Source: Desulfonatronospira sp. (GTDB lineage Bacteria > Desulfobacterota > Desulfovibrionia > Desulfovibrionales > Desulfonatronovibrionaceae). From it: 8,950 nt of DNA. Below, in pieces: positions 1 to 6,100 of this stretch. Made by a program: the position numbers and the translations under genes. Every line of letters starts with the position of its first letter. Position 1 is the stretch's first letter. The notes beneath the pieces are model-generated. The model saw only the letters and a list, made by a program, of their open reading frames with translations. It was not told where the DNA came from and searched no databases. The stretch lies in NCBI GenBank assembly GCA_003563255.1, contig PWSL01000077.1, positions 1 through 8,950 of the forward strand. Direction: 5' to 3'.

Positions 1-11
1 CGTCCACCAAT

Positions 12-80
12 GATCCAGCACTCACTTTTGAATACTATTTTTTCTGGTATTTCTCCATTGCCAAAAGTGAGTGCTGGATC
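12..80. repeat. 19-bp perfect inverted repeat around a 31-nt loop
   Basis: Arm 12-30 (GATCCAGCACTCACTTTTG) is the exact reverse complement of arm 62-80. The T-rich loop is 31 nt and contains a small AATAC/GTATT stem. The repeat lies downstream of the 3' end of the minus-strand ATPase gene, so it could help end transcription. Its length and placement also fit a small non-autonomous palindromic element like those at 4764 and 6101. No transposase is present in the window. Confidence 0.8.
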
Positions 81-86
81 CAGATA

Positions 87-111
87 CGCTCCCACGCAGA
101 GCGTGGGAGCG
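87..111. repeat. 11-bp hairpin, REP-like or terminator stem
   Basis: CGCTCCCACGC (87-97) pairs perfectly with GCGTGGGAGCG (101-111) around the 3-nt loop AGA. It is a very stable GC-rich hairpin lying 7 nt from the inverted repeat at 12-80. Hairpins with this CTCCCACGC core recur in many proteobacterial intergenic regions as REP-like units. No clear T-run follows on the minus strand, so a terminator role for the ATPase gene is only possible. Confidence 0.7.
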
Positions 112-121
112 ATAAGAAAAA

Positions 122-151
122 CTTCCGTGTCCTTCCGTGTGTTCCGTGGGC
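122..151. repeat. Three imperfect TTCCGTG repeats
   Basis: TTCCGTG occurs at 123-129, 133-139 and 142-148, a near 10-bp period (CTTCCGTGTC, CTTCCGTGTG, TTCCGTGGGC). It lies in the repeat-rich spacer after the ATPase gene. Function unknown. Confidence 0.6.
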
Positions 152-213
152 AAAAGCTCTTGGCTTTCTTTGAAAATGAAGCAACATGTTGTTCCGACAT
201 TTGTGCTAAGCGC

Positions 214-1527
214 CTACAGCATATCATCCAGGGACAAGGCTTTGAACTGTGCCTTGTATTGCTGATGCGAGGCCAGGATATTGCCGGCTTTTCTGCGAAG
301 CCCGGCCAGGTTGATGTTTTTCCTGTTCAGTTTCACTTCAGCGAAAAAGAGCTTTTGTTCCATGTCATTGACCGCCACTATATCGATCTCATTGGTGTTT
401 CCCCGTTCCCATGAAGGTCCGATGCGGTTGAACCGGCCAGACAATTCCATTTCGTGAAGGAAATACTTTTCCAGAAATGGACCGCAAAAGGTATCCAGGT
501 CCCGCTGTACAATACGGCGTACATAATCAAGGTTGCCCATCTCCACGGCGCTTAAATTTTTGAAAATAAAGCGAAACCAGAAATTGAGGAAATTATCCTC
601 TATGGCGTATTTCAGATTCCTGCTGCCGGGTTTGGCAAAAAGCGGCCTGACCTTGTGGATGATGCCGTAGTCTTTCTCCAGTCGGTCCAGGTGTCCGCCG
701 ATGTTTCTGCCCAGGATACTTTCCATTTCAGGCCTGGCAGTCCTGGAGCCGGCAATAAGGGAGAGAATGGAAAAGTAGGTTGCATGGTCCCGTCCAAATT
801 CATCAATCAATACATCCCGGCCCTCGTACAGAAAGAAGGAATGCTCATCCAGCACGGCCTGGATCATCCTGTCCAGATTCATGGCCTGTTGATCCACCAA
901 CAGTTCAATATACTTGGCGATTCCTCCTGTGAGCATGAAGAAGCACAAAAGATCCATGGGTGAAAAATCCGGATTATGATCTTTTATTATCTGTTTGAGG
1001 ACCGCCGTACTCAGAGGCTTGAGCACAATCTTCCTGTCCGCCCGGCCATAAAGGGGTTCTTTGCTGTTTTCAAAGATCTTCTTCATCAGGGAATAAACTG
1101 ACCCGCAAAGCACCAGGTTCATTTTTGAGCGTTCTTTGTATGTGTCCCAGAGATGCTGAATTTCCGAGTACACAGACGGGTTGACCGTGCTGAATTCCTG
1201 GAATTCATCAATGGCCAGGGTAAACGAGCGGCTGACGGAAAGCTGCAGGAGGTATTCGAATACCTGGGAGAACTTTGAAAGATTGCCGATGATTTTCACA
1301 CCCAGTGAGTCCTGAATGATTCTGCAGTACTCCTCACAAAGCAGAGCTTCACTCTTTTTGGCCACAAAAAAATAGACAAGCTCATCAGAGGCAAAGGCCT
1401 CTCTGATGAGCCTGGTCTTGCCCACTCTTCTCCGGCCGACCACAAAGGTCATCCTGCCTGCCTGAGCGGCCTGCCTGCGGGTATCCCGCAGCGTCTTCAA
1501 TTCGGTTTCCCTGTCATAAAACTGCAT
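214..1527 (-). CDS. AAA+ ATPase with DUF234-type C-terminal region
   Basis: This 437-residue P-loop ATPase belongs to the archaeal-ATPase/DUF234 group (COG1672-like). Visible motifs are Walker A at residues 31-38 (GRRRVGKT), Walker B at 104-109 (LAIDEF) and a sensor-1-like CGS at 141-143. A winged-helix-like middle follows. The C-terminal part has EID at 380-382 and EVK at 397-399, resembling the PD-(D/E)XK nuclease-like motif reported for DUF234 proteins. Length and motif order are those of an intact member. The ATG at 1527 is preceded by an AGGGG-type ribosome binding site about 8 nt away. The cellular role of this family is unknown; members are often scattered in accessory DNA. No partner gene lies on the same strand. 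The family call is firm, a nuclease activity is inference. Confidence 0.9.
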   Translation of the reverse strand: MQFYDRETELKTLRDTRRQAAQAGRMTFVVGRRRVGKTRLIREAFASDELVYFFVAKKSEALLCEEYCRIIQDSLGVKIIGNLSKFSQVFEYLLQLSVSRSFTLAIDEFQEFSTVNPSVYSEIQHLWDTYKERSKMNLVLCGSVYSLMKKIFENSKEPLYGRADRKIVLKPLSTAVLKQIIKDHNPDFSPMDLLCFFMLTGGIAKYIELLVDQQAMNLDRMIQAVLDEHSFFLYEGRDVLIDEFGRDHATYFSILSLIAGSRTARPEMESILGRNIGGHLDRLEKDYGIIHKVRPLFAKPGSRNLKYAIEDNFLNFWFRFIFKNLSAVEMGNLDYVRRIVQRDLDTFCGPFLEKYFLHEMELSGRFNRIGPSWERGNTNEIDIVAVNDMEQKLFFAEVKLNRKNINLAGLRRKAGNILASHQQYKAQFKALSLDDML

Positions 1528-1641
1528 GGATTTACCCCTGATTTATGAAACCATGGTTACAGTAATGTCCGTTACAATAACCGTTTCCCAGGATATGGTC
1601 AATAAAAAAATAAAACTATACGTAACCATCGCAAATAGTCC

Positions 1642-1797
1642 TTTCCTCCGGAGATAAACGAGATCGTGGACACCGCACTGCAGCCGGCGGAGGATAAGGA
1701 TGAGCGCTACAAAAGGGTCCGGGATATGCACCAGGCCCTGGAGTAAGAGGTGCAGAAGCTTCAGGAGAAGGAGCGTCTCCAGGAAGCCTCCCGATAG
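1642..1797 (+). pseudogene. Remnant of a Ser/Thr protein kinase, C-terminal end
   Basis: Reading the plus strand in the frame of 1651 gives FPPEINEIVDTAL, then DERYKRVRDMHQALE, a TAA stop at 1744-1746, and a further coiled-coil-like stretch to TAG at 1795-1797. The pattern of 'PPE-[IL]-xx-IV-xx-AL' followed by 'RY-xx-xx-x-M-xx-AL' is the end of the Hanks-type kinase C-lobe. A stop in the same frame lies just upstream (TAG at 1636), and the catalytic parts of a kinase are missing. This is therefore a fragment left by deletion. The identification rests on about 35 residues and is moderately sure. Confidence 0.55.
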
Positions 1798-1807
1798 TGC
1801 TTAGCGA

Positions 1808-1832
1808 GGGACAGTCCCCAGGCCTGGTGCCA
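1808..1832 (-). repeat. GGGACAGTCCCC repeat, inverted copy of the one at 8926
   Basis: These 25 bases match the reverse complement of 8926-8950 at 23 of 25 positions. The core GGGACAGTCCC is nearly self-complementary. AGTCCC here also pairs with GGGACT a few bases after the unit. It belongs to the GGGGACAG-type repeat group seen elsewhere in the window. Confidence 0.6.
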
Positions 1833-1882
1833 GGGACTAAAACTGAGTACCTCCTGAATGCTTACTCACAAAACCTTGCAAA

Positions 1883-2029
1883 ATGTCCCAAATTATGCTC
1901 CAACCACAATCAGATGACAATCTTGCCGCTTTGGTTAATCTGGCTATAAAAAACCAGCTGAAAATTATGCTCAACGGAATCAACAAGACCAAACGAAAGT
2001 TGCACGAGCTGGAGCAGGAAATAGAATGA
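1883..2029 (+). CDS. Small charged, helical protein; N-terminal half of an antitoxin-like pair
   Basis: The 48-residue product has a polar start, a central DDNLAALVNLAI stretch and a charged C-terminal helix (TKRKLHELEQEIE) likely to form a coiled coil. Its stop overlaps the next start in ATGA at 2026-2029. No good ribosome binding site precedes ATG 1883 or the alternative ATG 1895, so the start is uncertain. Together with the next ORF it resembles one family of roughly 80-90-residue bacterial and archaeal small proteins. In that family a helix ending 'ELE..YGM' runs into 'S.EEFY...G.LGDD..Y.EW'. These are often proposed to be antitoxins, but that match is from memory. It could be the front half of a frameshifted gene or a separate coupled gene. 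Confidence 0.55.
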   Translation: MSQIMLQPQSDDNLAALVNLAIKNQLKIMLNGINKTKRKLHELEQEIE

Positions 2030-2154
2030 GCACCAATGAGTTCTATGACCTGCATTTATCCGGGAAGCTTGGAGACGACATCAAATACATCCGATGGGCT
2101 GGTGAATATGAGACCCTGAAGAAGCTTGAGCAGGACTACCAAGCCCTCGGATGA
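2026..2154 (+). CDS. Small protein with GKLGDDIKYIRW motif; C-terminal half of the pair
   Basis: The 42-residue product starts in the ATGA overlap with the preceding ORF, in the -1 frame, and stops 3 nt before the RNA ligase start. It carries NEFYDLHLSGKLGDD and YIRWAGEYETLKKLEQ. This resembles the C-terminal signature of a family of small antitoxin-like proteins (FY-x-x-x-x-x-G-x-LGDD-x-x-Y-I-x-W). The usual acidic residue before Trp appears here as Arg. Translation would depend on coupling, as no separate ribosome binding site is obvious. The intact ends and tight spacing argue that it is still translated. Function is inferred only. Confidence 0.6.
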   Translation: MSTNEFYDLHLSGKLGDDIKYIRWAGEYETLKKLEQDYQALG

Positions 2155-2157
2155 ACC

Positions 2158-3264
2158 ATGAATGAGGCATTTATGCTTAATGTTCAACAGTATCTGATAA
2201 ATAATTCCTTGGATGATCTGGCTCTGGAGTTTGGGGTCAAGATCAGTACCTATGCTGATCGTGTAGTTTTAAATTATTCCATGATCGACTCTCCGCGTTT
2301 TCATCCTGTCTGCGATGAGTGCAGGGGGTTGATCCTCTCCTTGGATGATCTGGGCATTCTTTCCAGATCTTTTGATCGCTTTTACAACTATGGCGAAAGC
2401 TTAGAGCATAAGGGGATTGATTTCAACACCCTGGTTGCCATGGACAAGGAAGACGGCAGCCTGATCAACGTCTACCACGATGGTATCAGGTGGAATGCGG
2501 CCTCCCGAAAGCTGGCGTTTGCTGAGGGGAATACGGATTCAGGCGGTATTTTTTTTGATCTGTTTTGTCAGGCCCTGGACTGTGATATACAGAAGGCCTT
2601 TTCTAACCTGCCCTGGGAAAATACATATATTTTTGAGCTCTGTTCACGCCAGAATCGGATAGTCAAACGCTACGACGCACCTCAGGCTTATTTTCTGGCA
2701 GCCAGGGACAAGTATACTGGAGAGTATGCCGGGTTTGACACGACAGCCGAGTTGTCCAGGATTATTGCCAGGCAGGGTGCTTCTGTTATTCTCCCTGGGA
2801 CATACAGGTTTTCTTCTCTTGCGGAGATCATGGATGCCATGAAAGCACTTGACACCCTTGACGAGGGATATGTCTGCGTTGACGAGGCAACAGGGCTTCG
2901 CCTCAAGATCAAGAACCCGGCGTATCTTGCCGTCTATCATCTTAGAGAAAATGGGAGTATCAGCCCAAAACGGATCGTGAGCCTCATCTTTATGAACGAT
3001 CATGAGGAGTATCTGACTTATTTTGAGGAAGACAGGAAGTATTTCCAGCCTTACATCCTCGCCTATCAACGATTAATGGACAATATCCGGGAAAACTACG
3101 CTCGCTTCAAAGATATTGAAAACCAGAAGGAATATGCCCTGGCCGTCAAGGATCTGGCAGTGAAAGACATTCTATTTCAGTTACGTCGCGGTCGATCCAT
3201 AGAGCAAGTGTTTGATTCACTGTTTGAACATAAGAAAGTAGAGCTTATTGAAGCATTTCTATGA
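2158..3264 (+). CDS. T4 Rnl1-like RNA ligase (ATP-dependent)
   Basis: This 368-residue protein has the nucleotidyltransferase motifs of T4 RNA ligase 1 in order. Motif I is K97-EDGS, with K97 as the expected AMP-accepting lysine. A Rnl1-like segment SRSFDRFYNYGE lies at 69-80 and CRGLI at 55-59. Motif III-like YIFELCSRQNRIV is at 157-169, motif IV EGYV at 236-239, and motif V LRLKIKN at 247-253 with K250 and K252. The C-terminal part (HEEYLTYFEEDRKYF) also follows the Rnl1 pattern. Such enzymes join 5'-phosphate and 3'-OH RNA ends, classically repairing cleaved tRNA. Its start lies 3 nt after the preceding small ORF, so it is probably translationally coupled to the antitoxin-like pair. No end-healing kinase/phosphatase gene is nearby. 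All catalytic residues I can check are present. Confidence 0.92.
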   Translation: MNEAFMLNVQQYLINNSLDDLALEFGVKISTYADRVVLNYSMIDSPRFHPVCDECRGLILSLDDLGILSRSFDRFYNYGESLEHKGIDFNTLVAMDKEDGSLINVYHDGIRWNAASRKLAFAEGNTDSGGIFFDLFCQALDCDIQKAFSNLPWENTYIFELCSRQNRIVKRYDAPQAYFLAARDKYTGEYAGFDTTAELSRIIARQGASVILPGTYRFSSLAEIMDAMKALDTLDEGYVCVDEATGLRLKIKNPAYLAVYHLRENGSISPKRIVSLIFMNDHEEYLTYFEEDRKYFQPYILAYQRLMDNIRENYARFKDIENQKEYALAVKDLAVKDILFQLRRGRSIEQVFDSLFEHKKVELIEAFL

Positions 3265-3314
3265 GGTAACAGTGAAGCCCTCTTTTATTTAGGCCAGGGT
3301 CGCTGAGACAAGGT

Positions 3315-4247
3315 TTACGCTGAAGTGGACGGGTCCTGGGGCTGGATGTTTTTTTTTATTCGCCGTGATACATAATCAATCATTTTGATCATGAGTTCAG
3401 GCAGGTCTTCCTGCTGACGATAGACCATATAAAAGCCTTGACTTAATTCTCCCTCCTTCAGCTCTATGGGGACCACTTCATTACCCAGCAATTCCTGGCG
3501 AAGCATGAATTCCGGCATGAGCGAGAAGCCCATGCCGGCCTGGACCATGGATTTAATGGCCTGGTTGCTTTCTGAAAAGCATACATGCTTGAACTGCTTC
3601 AGGGTCAGGCGATGCCTCTTCAAGAATTCGGTGAATTCTATGTAGATTCCTGCCCCTTCTTCTCTTAATACCAAGGGAGTCTTTACAAGCTCCTTTATGG
3701 AAAAAGGTCCTGGATTATCTGAATGATTTCGGCCCTTGAACAAAACAAGAGGAGCCCGGCCGATTTCCCTGGACTGCAGACCTTTGTTCTGAGGGTTCAC
3801 CCCGGTAATTCCCAGATCAAAAATACCGTTTAATAGCCCCTGAAAGATTTTTTCGCATTTCAGGACGCTCAGGGCCACCCGTGTATCGGGGTATTTGTTC
3901 TGAAGGGAATTGAGGATTTCCTGAAAGAGGTATTCCCCGGCAATAAAACAGGTGCCCAGGCGCAGGGTAGCCATGAGCCTGTCTGCATGCCGGTCCATGC
4001 TCTGAAACAGTTCTGCCTGCAGTGTTTCCAGTTTGACGGCGTATTCGTAAACAGTCCCGCCTTCCTGGGTGAGTTTAATCCTGCCTTTTTCCCGAATGAG
4101 CAGGGGGACTTTGAAATAGTTTTCCAGGGCCTGGATCTGGAGGCTTACAGCGGGTTGAGTCAGGTATAGTCTTGTTGCTGTTTTGGAAAAACTCTTCTGG
4201 TCCACCACTTCCTTGAAGGTCTTCAAGGCATAAAGGTTGAGTTCCAT
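3315..4247 (-). CDS. LysR-type transcriptional regulator
   Basis: The 310-residue protein has the standard LysR layout. An N-terminal winged helix-turn-helix spans about residues 3-60, with FSKTATRLYLTQPAVSLQIQALE as its typical core. An effector-binding domain follows from about 90 to 295, with LLNGIFDLGITG, LVLREEGAG and MVQAGMGFSLMPEF at expected places. The start is supported by AGGTGG at 4252-4257, 4 nt before the ATG. It is convergent with the RNA ligase, with only 50 bp between them and no clear hairpin terminator. It lies on the same strand as, and about 680 bp downstream of, the selenoprotein gene, so it may regulate that gene or itself. Its effector and targets cannot be read from the sequence. 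A relation to the selenium-associated LysR family is possible but not shown. Confidence 0.93.
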   Translation of the reverse strand: MELNLYALKTFKEVVDQKSFSKTATRLYLTQPAVSLQIQALENYFKVPLLIREKGRIKLTQEGGTVYEYAVKLETLQAELFQSMDRHADRLMATLRLGTCFIAGEYLFQEILNSLQNKYPDTRVALSVLKCEKIFQGLLNGIFDLGITGVNPQNKGLQSREIGRAPLVLFKGRNHSDNPGPFSIKELVKTPLVLREEGAGIYIEFTEFLKRHRLTLKQFKHVCFSESNQAIKSMVQAGMGFSLMPEFMLRQELLGNEVVPIELKEGELSQGFYMVYRQQEDLPELMIKMIDYVSRRIKKNIQPQDPSTSA

Positions 4248-4323
4248 TGGGCCACCTTTTTCCGTGTTTTGCTTGCAACCTTTTACATAGCAGCCTTGAA
4301 GCCCTTAGTCCATAGAAAAAAAG

Positions 4324-4366
4324 TAACCATTCAGGGAGGCCCTTGCTGGTGATTGCCGGCAATCAC
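4324..4366 (+). repeat. TAACCATTCAGGG repeat with 18-bp palindrome
   Basis: TAACCATTCAGGG (4324-4336) is identical to 8894-8906, and similarity continues through the following TGGTGA. At 4349-4366 GTGATTGCCGGCAATCAC is a perfect 18-bp palindrome. The unit lies in the AT-rich stretch upstream of the LysR gene. It could be a dispersed repeat, and the palindrome could separately be a regulator site for the LysR promoter. Confidence 0.6.
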
Positions 4367-4403
4367 ACCTCAGTCGTGACCGAGCTCTGTCCCTTCAGTA
4401 CTG

Positions 4404-4425
4404 CCTGTACAGGTTCACATAACCT
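4404..4425. other. Short palindrome and hairpin in the spacer
   Basis: CCTGTACAGG (4404-4413) is a perfect 10-bp palindrome. It overlaps AGGTT/AACCT (4411-4415 and 4421-4425), a 5-bp hairpin with a 5-nt loop. TTGACT follows at 4431-4436. A role as operator or terminator cannot be decided. Confidence 0.3.
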
Positions 4426-4446
4426 CGCTTTTGACTTTTTTTATTT

Positions 4447-4824
4447 GTGCAGGAAATGTGTCGCGGGGTCTGTCCTCGGGCCGGTATCCCGCGTCCCCTG
4501 AATGGTTACATAGAAAGTCGCTCCGGGATTACAGGAAGTCTGCGTTTCGCGCAAACCGGCGTCATTGCCCGGAGGGATGGAGGAAAAATCATCCTGCCCG
4601 CGCTGGACGCAGAGGAGGCAGTCAATAGAATTGTTCTGATCTGTACGCAGCATGTTCAGCAGCAGAAATGCTGGTATGCAGACGTCTTAAGTATTGGAGG
4701 TCCGGTGTTTGCCTCGCCGGACCCCCCGGATGTGCTTTTTGATGTCTCAGGGTTAGAAGGAAGGTATCTGTTTAGCGCTTTGCGTATGGCACGGGGACTG
4801 GCTCTCCCCACACTTATTTTTTAA
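4447..4824 (+). pseudogene. Unrecognised ORF, likely fragment cut by a palindromic element
   Basis: This frame is open for 125 codons from GTG 4447, with an alternative ATG at 4456. The middle reads like protein: GVIARRDGGKIILPALDAEE and NRIVLICTQHV. Neither start has a convincing ribosome binding site. From codon 106 on, the reading frame runs into the palindromic element at 4764-4901, so the last 20 residues are repeat sequence. I do not recognise the family. The best reading is a gene fragment whose 3' end was replaced when the element arrived. A chance open frame is also possible, and a short real gene is less likely. Confidence 0.3.
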
Positions 4825-4901
4825 ACATGTCAACCATCCTTCAGAAAAATAAGTGCGGGGGTGCCTGTCCCCTGCTTTCCTAAAAAGCGCTAAACAGATA
4901 C
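4764..4901. repeat. 138-bp palindromic element A (REP/MITE-like)
   Basis: The outer arms 4764-4781 (GTATCTGTTTAGCGCTTT) and 4884-4901 are perfect reverse complements. Inside them, 4789-4822 and 4845-4875 form a second imperfect arm pair. The left reads GGGGACTGGCTC and the right, in reverse complement, reads GGGGACAGGCAC. Both then run into a shared CACTTATTTTT end around a loop of about 22 nt. The whole element could fold into one long hairpin. It sits just past the 3' end of the selenoprotein gene and may serve as its terminator. Element B at 6101 has the same plan in reverse orientation. Confidence 0.8.
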
Positions 4902-4926
4902 AAAGGAAGCAACATTAAGTTTAAGG

Positions 4927-5751
4927 CTATCTAAGCCAATCCACATGCTGCTCACATTCATCCATACTTACAGGCCTCATAGCATGGCACTCCATACAGT
5001 TTTCCTTGCCATGGGTGTAGGGTTGCATATTGTCGTGACAGCGCATACAGGTTTCCACGTTTTCATGGGGTTGATGTTCTTTCTCAAAGGCACCTGTGTC
5101 AGCCAGCTTATTGAGCATGTCAACGGTTTTAATCACGCAATCTGCAGTGAGACCGCCACATCTGTGTTTTCTTTCCTCGGAGCCGCGGGCTACGCCTGCT
5201 TCCTTCATCCACTTGGTCACAGAGACGTGACACAGGCTGGAGTCCACGGGTACCTTGGGCAGGTTCATGCCTGCGGGCTGGTATTCCGGGAAGGGAAACT
5301 TCATGTACCAGGCCATGAGTTCGTCGCACAGTTTGCCTTTGGTCTGGTTGTCCACGGGCATGGCCCCGATAAGTGTCAGGGGCGGTACCAGGGCTCCACA
5401 GATGGAGGCCCAGCCGGTGCGTACCCCGGAAGAAAAGACCCAGAACATGGAAATGGGGAAATGGGTGTAGGGTTCACCTACTTCCTGAGCCAGATAGCCG
5501 AACAGACCGTCGGCTGCTCCCGGGCCTCAGCCGCCCCTTTCCATGTAGGACTTGAAGGCCATCTCTGCGGCGATGTCCTTATCCAGCTTCTTGTAGGGAA
5601 AATCACCGGTAATGGCTGCACCGGCCTGCCCGGCTCCCAGCAGGGAATGACTGGCGAAACCCATTGTTCCGGCAACAGCCACTCCGGCCATGGTGGTGCC
5701 CATGCCCTTTAAAAAACTTCTCCTGGAATTGTGATGTGCCTGACTTTGCAT
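4927..5751 (-). CDS. Selenocysteine-containing split-Soret cytochrome c / C_GCAxxG_C_C-type protein
   Basis: One 274-residue protein is read through an in-frame TGA (5527-5529) as Sec75. The start at 5751 has an excellent ribosome binding site (AAGGAGG, 5757-5763). A Tat signal follows (SRRSFLKG, residues 9-16, hydrophobic to about 40, likely cleavage after A45). Sec75 lies in ERGG-U-GPGA, then GEPY at 92-95 and GWASICGAL at 113-121. Further Cys are at 142, 174, 198 and 205. Two haem motifs close the protein: CMRCH (235-239) and CMECH (252-256). This matches split-Soret cytochrome c, a periplasmic two-haem protein of Desulfovibrio-type bacteria, over both sides of the TGA. The spacing from U to the conserved Pro-Tyr matches the family Cys as I recall it. 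Ordinary gene calling would give two ORFs (225 and 522 bp). The partner and substrate are unknown; a periplasmic redox role is likely. Confidence 0.9.
5494..5529 (-). promoter_or_regulatory. Bacterial SECIS element with its UGA codon
   Basis: On the minus strand TGA (5529-5527) is followed by 18 nt and then GGTCT (5508-5504). The stem is AGCCGAC (5515-5509) paired with G5503 and TCGGCT (5501-5496), seven base pairs with T5502 bulged. The apical GGUCU and its 18-nt distance from UGA equal those of the E. coli fdhF element. There the loop G-U binds SelB and a bulged U is also present, though on the other strand of the stem. This hairpin should recruit SelB with Sec-tRNA and decode UGA as Sec. 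Confidence 0.88.
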
Positions 5752-5786
5752 AAAAACCTCCTTAATTGGTTCCTGGGTTGAAAAGA

Positions 5787-5862
5787 TGACCAGAAATAAA
5801 CACTGGGAATAGTCTAATGGTCAGTTGAGATATTAGTAATTTGTACCAAATAAAATGGTCAA
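5787..5862 (-). promoter_or_regulatory. Possible promoter and TGACCA sites of the selenoprotein gene
   Basis: On the minus strand TTGACC (5862-5857) could be a -35 box, with TTACTA or TACTAA 17-18 bp further as a weak -10 (about 5839-5833). The -35 overlaps one of three TGACCA/TGGTCA words: 5856-5861, 5818-5823 and, in the other orientation, 5787-5792. AATGGTCA is repeated exactly at 5816-5823 and 5854-5861, 38 bp apart. The arrangement would suit a regulator binding around the promoter, but it is only a word match. Confidence 0.3.
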
Positions 5863-6036
5863 ATTAAAAAAACTTATGGGCTCATAAAAGAGATTTATAT
5901 CACAAGTCAGGCATATTTTTGCCTCAATGGCAAACCTGAAACCAAGCCGGGAAAAAACTTCTGTTTGTAGTCACTGAATATTATCGCGCTTAATTTGTAT
6001 AAAATCCAAGATGATATCTGTAAGGCCTGGCAAAAC
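5863..6036. other. AT-rich spacer without a recognised gene
   Basis: Between the selenoprotein promoter region and the orphan ribosome binding site I see no gene in either strand. TATAAAAT at 5998-6005 on the plus strand could be a -10 box, preceded by TG as in extended -10 promoters. There is no matching -35. It would drive transcription towards the short ORF at 6051. Confidence 0.35.
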
Positions 6037-6077
6037 AAAGGAGGTGTGACATGTCAATTCAGTCCGCTACCAGTTAA
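6037..6077 (+). other. Strong ribosome binding site and start followed by only 8 codons
   Basis: AAAGGAGGTG (6037-6046) lies 6 nt before ATG 6051, a near-ideal start signal. The ORF encodes MSIQSATS and stops at TAA 6075-6077. Palindromic element B begins 23 nt later. It may be the 5' stump of a gene whose body was lost, or a short leader peptide. The strength of the signal argues against chance, but no downstream coding sequence resumes in this frame before the element. Confidence 0.4.
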
Positions 6078-6100
6078 TATCTGACTTTTGCAGTTGCGTC

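Noticed and set aside
10..414. 134-codon plus-strand frame at the window start
   Set aside because: It crosses the repeats and then lies antisense to the end of the ATPase gene. It has no recognisable domain.
1543..1731. 62-codon minus-strand frame beside the kinase remnant
   Set aside because: It is the opposite strand of the kinase fragment and AT-rich spacer. It has no ribosome binding site or family signal.
3265..3314. Terminator between the RNA ligase and LysR genes
   Set aside because: The 50-bp convergent spacer shows no convincing hairpin with a T-run in either direction.
5527..5529. TGA as a nonsense mutation splitting a pseudogene
   Set aside because: Both sides remain in one frame and keep family similarity, and the SECIS loop and spacing match. 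Loss of function would not produce that hairpin.
4945..5712. 255-codon open frame on the plus strand opposite the selenoprotein gene
   Set aside because: It is antisense to a gene with a clear family, Tat signal, haem motifs and ribosome binding site. It has no motif or start signal of its own.
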